DNA of 64,000 bases from Patescibacteria group bacterium. GTDB lineage: Bacteria; Patescibacteriota; Patescibacteriia; 2-12-FULL-60-25. The notes beneath the pieces were generated by a model. It searched no databases and was not told the DNA's origin. It saw nothing but the letters and a program-made list of their open reading frames with translations. The stretch is taken from the NCBI GenBank assembly GCA_023229665.1, contig JALNYW010000002.1, positions 62,001 through 126,000 of the forward strand, read 5' to 3'. How positions within the stretch are numbered: the first letter of the stretch is position 1; each line of letters opens with the position of its first letter. This document shows positions 56,887 through 63,536 of this stretch, in pieces. A program made the position numbers and the translations under genes.

Positions 56887-58146
56887 ATGTCGTTCAAGCG
56901 TTTCAAAAAGTTTTTTGGACCCGGCCTGGTCACGGGCGCGTCGGATGATGATCCGTCCGGCATCGCGACCTACACGCAAGCGGGTGCGGCATTCGGTTTC
57001 GCCACGCTCTGGGTCGCGCTCATTACCATCCCATTCATGACGGCCGTGCAAGAGGCGAGCGCGCGTCTCGCGCTAGTCACGCGACGCGGCATCGTGAAAA
57101 ACCTTTTCACGCGCGTGCCGCGCTCGGTATTGGCGATCGGCGTCCTTTTGTTCGCGGCCGTGAACGTATTCAATCTTGGGGCGGACCTGGGGATGATGGC
57201 CGCATCCGCCCAGCTTTTATGGGGCTTTCCGCAATGGGTCTGGTTGGTGTTCTTTCTTGTCGTCATCCTCGGGCTCCAGACCTTTCTTGATTACACGCGC
57301 TATGCGCGCGTACTGAAGTGGTTGTGCCTTTCCTTGCTCGCCTACGTCATCGTCGCGTTCACGGTGCGCGTGGATTGGATGTCGGCCGCGTTTGCGACGT
57401 TCATGCCGCAAATCAGATTTGAAAAAGAATATTTTTTGATGTTGGTCGCTTTGCTTGGCACGACGATCTCCCCGTATCTCTATGTGTGGCAAGCCGCGCA
57501 GGAGGTGGAGGAGGAAAAGGCCGACGGCTGTGGGCATGACCATGGCGAAGATTCGCAAGCCTGCGATGACGGCGCGATTTTGTACCGACGTCGCGCCGAC
57601 GTCGCGGTCGGCATGGGTCTTTCAAACGTGATCGCATGGTTCATCATCCTTACGGCCGCGACCGTGTTATTTGCGAATGGTTTGTACGACGTTTCGACGC
57701 CCGCGGAAGCCGCTGCCGTCCTCGTACCGATCGCGGGGAAGTACGCGTCCTGGTTGTTTACCCTCGGCGTGATCGGAACGGGGTTGCTCGCGGTCCCGGT
57801 TTTGTCCGGCTCGGCCGCCTACGCGCTGTCCGAAGTCATTGGGTTGCGCCGATACGGCCTCTCATCCACCTGGAAGGAAGCAAAATGGTTTTACGTGATT
57901 GTCCTCGCGCTCACGGTCGCGGGCGCACTTACGACTCTCTTCGGCCTTAACCCGATCCATGCCCTGATTTATGCGGCCGTGGGCAATGCTTTGATCGCTC
58001 CTTTGCTTATCTTAGCCCTGATCCGGCTTACGGAAGACAAGAAAGTCATGGGGAGTATGGTAAATGGACCCATGTCGCGCGTACTTTTATGGGGAGCTTT
58101 TTTGCTCATGACCGGGAGCCTTGTCATTTGGGGCATTCTTTCCTAA
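56887..58146 (+). CDS. Nramp-like divalent metal transporter, 419 aa
   Basis: Imports a divalent metal with protons or by channel-like transport. About 11 membrane helices are visible. Helix 1 carries Ala-Ser-Asp-Asp-Asp-Pro-Ser-Gly (~18-25), a variant of the DPGN metal site. The helix-6 region reads GTTISPYLYVWQA, lacking the Met that gives transition-metal selectivity in classic Nramp, so it may be a Mg- or broad-specificity relative. The loop after helix 6 holds CGHDHGEDSQACDD, a Cys/His/Asp cluster. The gene is alone, close to ndk and the His-tailed L32. Confidence 0.85.
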   Translation: MSFKRFKKFFGPGLVTGASDDDPSGIATYTQAGAAFGFATLWVALITIPFMTAVQEASARLALVTRRGIVKNLFTRVPRSVLAIGVLLFAAVNVFNLGADLGMMAASAQLLWGFPQWVWLVFFLVVILGLQTFLDYTRYARVLKWLCLSLLAYVIVAFTVRVDWMSAAFATFMPQIRFEKEYFLMLVALLGTTISPYLYVWQAAQEVEEEKADGCGHDHGEDSQACDDGAILYRRRADVAVGMGLSNVIAWFIILTAATVLFANGLYDVSTPAEAAAVLVPIAGKYASWLFTLGVIGTGLLAVPVLSGSAAYALSEVIGLRRYGLSSTWKEAKWFYVIVLALTVAGALTTLFGLNPIHALIYAAVGNALIAPLLILALIRLTEDKKVMGSMVNGPMSRVLLWGAFLLMTGSLVIWGILS

Positions 58147-58191
58147 GGTCAAATCCCGTTCTTTCTGTTTTTAGATCTATAGGGAGGTTGA

Positions 58192-59553
58192 GTGACGACA
58201 TACAAAAAGGCGGGACTGACCGCCGAACAGTACAAGATCGCGGACGTATTCCCTGGTCTTCTCGACCTGGACCGGCCACAGGCGAAGCTCATGTACAAGG
58301 ATGAGCACTCGCTCTTCCGTGGCGAAGCCAAGCGTAAGCGCCGCCAGGAGCGCCATCTGAATAGCTTCTTCCGTCGCCGTCAGCTGCTCGACTACTCGCC
58401 GGGCGTGCTGCGTGACAATGAGCTCGTGCATTTCCACGACTTCTACGTCGGCCGTTTGCGCGATGTCTCGCGTCGCAGCTTCCCGATGTACGGGAAGGGC
58501 ACGTACGAGCAGAACGAAGATCGCTTCCGTCGTTCGGTAGCGGACGTCGAGAGCGTATACGCGTATTTGCGTAAGCTCGCACCGGAAGAGGTGCTTGTCG
58601 GACGCCGTTATGTCCGCATCCATGAGCATTTGAAGCTCGTGGATGACGTGCGCACTGAAGACCCGCTGGAGCTGCTTCGTCTCGCAAAGCTCCGCGATCG
58701 CATGGTCAGCCACCAGGCACGTTGCCGGCTCATTCTCGCGCAGACCTGTTTCAGCGCGCGGATGGATGGCTATGCGCCGGATGAGCTGCGCACGTACGAA
58801 GAGGATTTGCGCGGGGCCATGGACCGAGCCTTCTTCGCCGATCCGGAGGGCGAGCCCGTCCACATCGTGGCCGAGCTTGATCCGAACGATCACTACGTCT
58901 GCAAGCGCCACCACGTGGTGGAAGTGGGACAGCCGGTGCCGGAGCCGCGTGACGACTTGTTCGTTATGCAGGTGTATCGCCGTGCGGTGCCGCGCCGCCG
59001 CAAGCCGGGCGCACCGCCCATCCACATCTACTTCTTCTTGCGTCACAAGCAGCGCATGCTCCTGAAGCAGCTCGACAAGGGCATCATCTTCCCGCAGACC
59101 GTGGGCATCGGCGATTCCGTCGCCATGATGTTCGTGGTCGAGCGCGAGGACCTGAGCAAGCTCGTGTCCGAGGTTCAGGAAGTGGTGGTGCCGAATCCGG
59201 GTATGGTGGCGGACCTCAACTCCTCCATCGGGCATCGGTTGGGGAGCGAGCGTCTCGATCCCCGAAACCGGCGTTCGAGCAAGCTCTACGAAGCCATGAA
59301 GTACGGGGCGCGCATCGAAGACCGCATGGTCGAGGTGCAGTTCCTACCCATGGCGGCGTGGATCAATTCGCTCGCCGCACGTTCCGACGTGAATCACGCC
59401 TGGTACAAGATGAAGCGCTATGCCGCGAGTGCCTACCCGACGCTCTTTCCCGAAACCTGGTCCGGCATTCCGTGGCGCTCGCGGGCGTTGCAGAATCGCT
59501 GCATCGCGCACTCCATCAGCCACCTGAGTGAGCCGAAAATCCTGAGACCCTGA
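58192..59553 (+). CDS. Unknown protein with a possible RelA/SpoT-like fold, 453 aa
   Basis: GTG start behind GGGAGG. The N-terminal half (~1-230) is basic and helical and not recognised. In the C-terminal half three blocks line up with RelA/SpoT nucleotidyltransferases: VGIGDSVAMMFVVE (~300, compare the DLIAIR block), SSKLYEAMKYGARIEDRMVEVQ (~362-383, compare the GYxSLH...EVQ block) and DVNHAWYKMKRY (~400-411, compare the AAHxxYK block). The Asp and Glu expected for Mg binding are present; the Arg after the Asp is Met. The call is inference from motif order. Single-gene unit; its stop codon lies in the terminator loop. Confidence 0.5.
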   Translation: MTTYKKAGLTAEQYKIADVFPGLLDLDRPQAKLMYKDEHSLFRGEAKRKRRQERHLNSFFRRRQLLDYSPGVLRDNELVHFHDFYVGRLRDVSRRSFPMYGKGTYEQNEDRFRRSVADVESVYAYLRKLAPEEVLVGRRYVRIHEHLKLVDDVRTEDPLELLRLAKLRDRMVSHQARCRLILAQTCFSARMDGYAPDELRTYEEDLRGAMDRAFFADPEGEPVHIVAELDPNDHYVCKRHHVVEVGQPVPEPRDDLFVMQVYRRAVPRRRKPGAPPIHIYFFLRHKQRMLLKQLDKGIIFPQTVGIGDSVAMMFVVEREDLSKLVSEVQEVVVPNPGMVADLNSSIGHRLGSERLDPRNRRSSKLYEAMKYGARIEDRMVEVQFLPMAAWINSLAARSDVNHAWYKMKRYAASAYPTLFPETWSGIPWRSRALQNRCIAHSISHLSEPKILRP

Positions 59554-59566
59554 CGGTCTCTTTTTT
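59544..59566 (+). terminator. Terminator with the stop codon in its loop
   Basis: GAGACC (59544-59549) pairs with GGTCTC (59555-59560), then TTTTTT; the TGA stop at 59551-59553 is in the 5-nt loop. Confidence 0.9.
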
Positions 59567-59572
59567 GTTGCG

Positions 59573-59601
59573 TTGACGAGGTTCCGCCTTGGCGGGATAT
59601 T
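59573..59601 (+). promoter_or_regulatory. Promoter of the candidate ncRNA
   Basis: TTGACG (59573-59578), 17 bp, GATATT (59596-59601). The expected start, 59608-59609, is the first base of the RNA's closing helix. Confidence 0.75.
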
Positions 59602-59607
59602 GGAGGG

Positions 59608-59801
59608 GCCGGTGTGAGAATTCGGGACAACCTTTCGACTCTTAGGGTCTGGACGGCGCACCCGCCTTGGCGGGGGAGCGAGGACCCTGGGCGGCACAAA
59701 CCATTTCCTTCAACGCCTGTCCTGGTTTCGACTGGGACGCGCGTCTCCGGTTTGGCCTCAAGCCCCATTGCGATGAGCCGAATGTCTCACATCGGTTTTT
59801 T
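59608..59801 (+). ncRNA. Candidate structured non-coding RNA, ~193 nt, family unknown
   Basis: The ends pair in a 17-bp helix with one bulge and one wobble: 59609-59625 (CCGGTGTGAGAATTCGG) with 59778-59795 (CCGAATGTCTCACATCGG). TTTTTT follows at 59796-59801, so the closing helix may double as the terminator. Inside, several hairpins can be drawn: AGGGTC...GACCCT with an inner CCCGCC-TT-GGCGGG, then GGCG...CGCC, then GTCC...GGGAC around a CTGGTTTCGACTGGG stretch, and GGTTTG...CAAGCC. No protein of the right codon pattern fits. I see none of the SRP core or RNase P motifs. The TGGTTTCGACTGGG piece resembles the start of tmRNA, but the rest does not. 6S RNA has a similar length, but a branched shape fits better than its single long hairpin. 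Confidence 0.6.
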
Positions 59802-59815
59802 GGTATCCATTTTTT

Positions 59816-59843
59816 ATAAAAAAAGCTCCGGCAGAGCCGAAGC
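59816..59843 (-). terminator. Terminator of the 59850 lipoprotein gene
   Basis: Minus strand GCTTCGGC-TCT-GCCGGAGC followed by a T run. Confidence 0.85.
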
Positions 59844-59849
59844 GAGGGA

Positions 59850-61226
59850 TCAGTAGCTCACGACGAGCGTGACGGGGAGCGGGGAAGGGGCGAAGTAGCG
59901 CGGCACGCCGTTCAGGAGCGCGTTCACGTCAGGATTGTTGTACTCCTGACCGACGCTCGAGAGGATCGTGGTGACCCCCAGTCCGGGGATGATCGGCGGG
60001 AGCGCCGAGATCTCGTTGGCCCACGCGAACGTCTCGTTGTCGCACGCCAGCTCTTGGACGGCGAGCGTGTCGAGATGGACGCGGCGCAGGCGGTTGCATC
60101 CGCCTCCGGCGACGTCGGCCGGCGCCCGCTGCCAGTACAGCCAGGGGCTGTCCGGAGTGAAGCGGTCGTAGTCGACGCCATCGGTGAGATCGCCGAGGCC
60201 CGGGGTCGGAGGGACCACCGGGCGTACCAGGCCCCACGTGCCGGCCATGAAGTCACCAGACTTCGCGAACGGCGGGAGATTGGTGTCGAGCAGGGCGGCC
60301 CGCTCGATGCAGTAGAGACCGCTGCTCGGGGTCATCAGGACAGGGTTCATGCCCAGCGTTACCGCGAAGCAGACCTCGTCCGAGTACGCCGCATAGGCGA
60401 TCGAGTGCGCGCCCGGGTAGAGCCCGAGTCCCGGCGGCAAGCCGAGGAACGGGGGCGCGGGCGTCACGAGCGTGTACGGCGAGACGTTTCCGTCTGCGTC
60501 GAGACCGACCCCTTCGATCGTTCCGCCGACGGCGCCCGCGAAGCGGGGGTCGATGAGCGCGAATGACCAGGAGTCGAGCGAGGCGTCCGAGACCCAGACC
60601 GAGCCCCAGGCATTGTCCGTGACCGCGACCCGTCCTCCGGGAAGGAGGGCGATCGATCCGGGGTAGGCCAGCCCATCGGGCAGGTTTCCGGGAGCGAGCG
60701 CTTGGGTGTTGAGCGGGAGGACATGCGTCTCGCGCAGGGTGGTGGTCAGACCGCTATTCGTCTGGAACCGGTACGAGTACCGGTACAGGCGGGCGGCGAC
60801 CGTTCCCATGAGCAGCGGCGGAACCCGGTTGTCGAGGACGAGGAACTGGCCTTCGCTACTGCCCAGCGGCAAGGTGCGACGGAACCATTCGATCTTGATC
60901 GACAGCGGGGTGCCCCAGCCTTCCGGCGGGGGCGTGACATCCGCGAGCACATGACCTCCCACGCGACGGGCCGCGTGGATGCCACGGGCTCGCTCGGGCG
61001 AATCCGTGGGTTGTACTGCGAAGAGTACCGCCGTGTCTCCGCCGACTCCGTGGATGGCGAATCCATCGGAGAACTCGGCGAGCGTGATGGGTCCGACCGC
61101 GATGTGGTCGTGGCTCACCACGAGCTCTTCTGCCGCGGCAGCTTCGGACGGTGCCGAATTGCTGCAGCCGGAGAGCGCGCTAACGAAGCAAAGGAAGACA
61201 GACGCCAGGAACTTCTTACGGTTCAT
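59850..61226 (-). CDS. Lipoprotein with probable beta-propeller, 458 aa
   Basis: ATG 61226 is preferred over an upstream ATG because AAGGTTAGGG precedes it. The signal sequence ends Leu-Ser-Gly-Cys. The mature protein is beta-rich with loosely repeated blade-like segments such as PGSIALLPGGRVAVTDNAWGSVWV (~190-213), similar to NHL or SMP-30-type propellers. Few Cys occur; a pair sits in GGGCNRLRRVH...ELACDNE. No enzymatic residues are certain. Like the other lipoproteins of the window it is a lone unit with its own terminator. Confidence 0.75.
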   Translation of the reverse strand: MNRKKFLASVFLCFVSALSGCSNSAPSEAAAAEELVVSHDHIAVGPITLAEFSDGFAIHGVGGDTAVLFAVQPTDSPERARGIHAARRVGGHVLADVTPPPEGWGTPLSIKIEWFRRTLPLGSSEGQFLVLDNRVPPLLMGTVAARLYRYSYRFQTNSGLTTTLRETHVLPLNTQALAPGNLPDGLAYPGSIALLPGGRVAVTDNAWGSVWVSDASLDSWSFALIDPRFAGAVGGTIEGVGLDADGNVSPYTLVTPAPPFLGLPPGLGLYPGAHSIAYAAYSDEVCFAVTLGMNPVLMTPSSGLYCIERAALLDTNLPPFAKSGDFMAGTWGLVRPVVPPTPGLGDLTDGVDYDRFTPDSPWLYWQRAPADVAGGGCNRLRRVHLDTLAVQELACDNETFAWANEISALPPIIPGLGVTTILSSVGQEYNNPDVNALLNGVPRYFAPSPLPVTLVVSY

Positions 61227-61317
61227 CCCTAACCTTTCTTTTCTGACCATGCGTGGCACATGCAACGCCGGCTGATTCTAATTTTTTTGTACGAGGCTGA
61301 CAAGATGGGGAGGGTCT

Positions 61318-61365
61318 TTGACTTCCTTTTTCCTTCAAGTAAGGTCCAGCCGCCGGATAGTCCGG
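61318..61365 (+). promoter_or_regulatory. purM promoter and leader hairpin
   Basis: TTGACT (61318-61323), then AAGGTC at 17 bp (TAAGGT at 16 bp). CCGGA (61353-61357) pairs with TCCGG (61361-61365) just upstream of the GGGAGG site at 61374-61379. Confidence 0.6.
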
Positions 61366-61385
61366 TCTTTTACAGGGAGGCCCGC

Positions 61386-62498
61386 ATGGGCGACGAACAG
61401 ATCACCTACAAGGATGCGGGCGTGGACTACAGTAACCTCGACCCGTTCAAGCGTCTGGCCCAGGAGTCGGCACGGCGCACGGCCGATTACCTCGAGCGCC
61501 ACGGCTACCGCGAGCTCGAGGCCAGCCGCGGCGAGAGCGCCTATCTCATCGACATCGGCGACCGCTACCTCGCTCACGTGGAGGAGGGACTCGGCACCAA
61601 GAACCTCGTGGCCGACGCCATGCTGAAGCTGGCCGAATGCGACTACTACGCCTCGGTCGCGATCGACACGGTCGCGATGATCGTCAACGACATGCTCACG
61701 GTCGGCGCGCTGCCGGTGTCGCTCGCGATGCATGCGGCCGTCGGCGACGACGCCTGGTTCACGAACGAGGCCCGCACGAAGTCGCTCATCGAGGGGTGGC
61801 TGCGCGCATGCCGCTACGCGCACTGTGCGTGGGGCGGTGGCGAGACGCCGACGCTCAAGGGCATTGTGAACCCCGAGGCGATCGTGCTTTCGGGCTCGGG
61901 CGTCGGCTTCGTCCGCAAGGACCAGATCATGCTCGGCTCGCGCATCTGCGCGGGCGATGCGATCGTCATCCTCACGAGCAGCGGCATCCATGCGAACGGG
62001 CTCTCGCTCGCACGCAAGGTCGCCGAGAAGCTGCCGGAGAGCTACCTGCACCGGCTGCCCAGCGGCGAGACCTTCGGCCGCGTGCTCCTGCGCCCGACGC
62101 ACATCTACGCGCGTCTCATCCACGCGATGCAGCAGGCGGGGATCGAGTGCCACTACGGCGTGAACATCACGGGCCACGGCTGGCGCAAGCTGATGCGGGC
62201 GTCCCAGCCGTTCAACTACGTCCTCGACGAGCTGCCGCCGGTGCCGGAGGAGTTCGATCTCATCCAGGAGATGAGCAAGAACTCCGACCGCGACATGTAT
62301 GGCACCTTCAACATGGGAGGGGGCTTCGCCCTCTTCCTGCCGCAGGACTCGGCGCACCAGCTCATGGAGCTCGCCGCGACCCTGAAGCTCTCCTACAAGA
62401 TCATCTACGCCGGCCGCGTCGAAGCGGCCGAGCGGAAGCGGGTCGTGCTCGTGCCGAAGGACATCGAGTACACCGCCGAGGACCTCCAGGTCCGCTGA
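61386..62498 (+). CDS. purM: Phosphoribosylformylglycinamidine cyclo-ligase (AIR synthetase), 370 aa
   Basis: Closes FGAM to AIR in de novo purine synthesis with ATP. The start motif ITYKDAGVDY (~5-14) is typical of PurM, followed by the ATP-binding domain (AIDTVAMIVNDMLTVGA, ~96-112), GGGETPTLKG (~154-163) and GIHANGLSLARK (~200-211). ATG 61386 lies behind GGGAGG; the longer upstream frame includes the promoter and leader hairpin. Somewhat longer than usual PurM (~345 aa). Lone unit, not in a pur operon; purB is 28 kb away. Confidence 0.93.
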   Translation: MGDEQITYKDAGVDYSNLDPFKRLAQESARRTADYLERHGYRELEASRGESAYLIDIGDRYLAHVEEGLGTKNLVADAMLKLAECDYYASVAIDTVAMIVNDMLTVGALPVSLAMHAAVGDDAWFTNEARTKSLIEGWLRACRYAHCAWGGGETPTLKGIVNPEAIVLSGSGVGFVRKDQIMLGSRICAGDAIVILTSSGIHANGLSLARKVAEKLPESYLHRLPSGETFGRVLLRPTHIYARLIHAMQQAGIECHYGVNITGHGWRKLMRASQPFNYVLDELPPVPEEFDLIQEMSKNSDRDMYGTFNMGGGFALFLPQDSAHQLMELAATLKLSYKIIYAGRVEAAERKRVVLVPKDIEYTAEDLQVR

Positions 62499-62499
62499 C

Positions 62500-62525
62500 G
62501 AGCTCCGATCCCGGGGCTCTTTTCT
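62500..62525 (+). terminator. purM terminator
   Basis: GAGC-CC pairs with GG-GCTC (62500-62519) around CGATCC, then TTTTCTTTTT. Confidence 0.75.
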
Positions 62526-62566
62526 TTTTCGGCAGGTTCTGATACTTTCTCCGAGCAAAACAACCC

Positions 62567-62641
62567 GCCGAGGTAGCTCAGTGGTAGAGCGAAGGACTGA
62601 AAATCCTTGCGTCGCCAGTTCAATCCTGGCCCTCGGCACCA
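62567..62641 (+). tRNA. tRNA-Phe (anticodon GAA)
   Basis: 75 nt; acceptor GCCGAGG/CCTCGGC, D-stem GCTC/GAGC, anticodon arm AAGGA-CTGAAAA-TCCTT giving GAA, T-loop TTCAATC, A73 and encoded CCA. Confidence 0.95.
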
Positions 62642-62643
62642 TC

Positions 62644-62670
62644 AAAACCCCGCCATCCGGCGGGGTTTTG
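62644..62670 (+). terminator. tRNA-Phe terminator
   Basis: AAAACCCCGCC pairs with GGCGGGGTTTT around ATCC. Confidence 0.9.
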
Positions 62671-62720
62671 CGTTATGAGCGTTTATGGAGGTGCTGCTCG
62701 TGTGATAATGTCGCCTCGCT

Positions 62721-63485
62721 ATGAAAGTAATTTCATTGAATACCTGGGGCGGCCGGGCAGGGAAGGAAAAGCTCCTTACGTTTTTTGCGGCTCACAAGGA
62801 TGTCGATGTTTTCTGCCTTCAAGAAATTTGGTCTGCGCCATACGATCACCTCGAAGGTCATGCAGCTGGGGGTCTGGGCATCGATCATTCGCAGATCATG
62901 GTTTACGGACTGCAAGAAATCTCCGCCTTGCTCGACAGTCATACGGCGTACTTCAGGCCGCATCATCTGGATAATTACGGCCTTCTGATGTTGGTGAAAA
63001 AGGATCTTGACGTGATTGCCGAGGGTGACGTGTTCGTCCATAAAGAGCGCGGCCACATTCCCCAAGGGGATGTGGGGTTACATGCGAGAAATATTCAATT
63101 TATCACCATCGCAACGAAGCAGGGGAACCGAACCCTATTAAACTTTCACGGCCTTTGGAATGGAGGCGGCAAGGGGGACGGCGAGGACAGGTTGCTTCAG
63201 TCGGACAGGATGATTCAGTTTATGAAAACCTTGGCCAATCCATATGTCCTCTGTGGCGATTTCAACCTTTTGCCGGAGACGAAGAGCTTGAAGGTATTGG
63301 AGGATTTCGGACTACGAAATCTCGTCAAAGAGTTCGGCATTACCTCGACTCGTACGAGCTTCTATAAAAAACCTGAAAAGTTTGCGGACTACGCTTTTGT
63401 TAGCAATGGGATAATCGTAAAAGATTTTAGAGTATTACCAGACGAAGTGTCTGATCACAGTCCGCTCTACGTGGAGATTGAGTAA
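62721..63485 (+). CDS. Endonuclease/exonuclease/phosphatase family protein, 254 aa
   Basis: A DNase I-like metal-dependent phosphoesterase. Motifs in order: SLNTWGG (5-11), CLQEIW (~32-37) with the metal Glu, GDFNLLP (~175-181) and SDHSPLY (~244-250) with the catalytic Asp-His pair. No signal peptide. Substrate (nucleic acid, lipid or sugar phosphate) cannot be told. The gene stands alone between tRNA-Phe and the hemerythrin. Confidence 0.92.
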   Translation: MKVISLNTWGGRAGKEKLLTFFAAHKDVDVFCLQEIWSAPYDHLEGHAAGGLGIDHSQIMVYGLQEISALLDSHTAYFRPHHLDNYGLLMLVKKDLDVIAEGDVFVHKERGHIPQGDVGLHARNIQFITIATKQGNRTLLNFHGLWNGGGKGDGEDRLLQSDRMIQFMKTLANPYVLCGDFNLLPETKSLKVLEDFGLRNLVKEFGITSTRTSFYKKPEKFADYAFVSNGIIVKDFRVLPDEVSDHSPLYVEIE

Positions 63486-63536
63486 CCCTTTGGCGGGATT
63501 TTGCGTTTTGGATCAGTTGATGAATACTGGTGCGGT

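Noticed and set aside
59720..59760. tmRNA 5' end (TGGTTTCGACTGGG)
   Set aside because: Only a short similarity. No alanyl-tRNA-like ends, no tag-peptide frame, and the transcript is about half the expected length.
59433..59768. 111-codon minus-strand frame overlapping the end of the 58192 gene
   Set aside because: No ribosome-binding site or motif; it overlaps a real gene and the structured RNA.
59614..59856. 80-codon GTG frame over the candidate ncRNA
   Set aside because: Its GGAGG-like site lies before the predicted transcription start, the sequence has no family or hydrophobic pattern, it runs through the T run, and it ends inside the terminator of the opposite gene.
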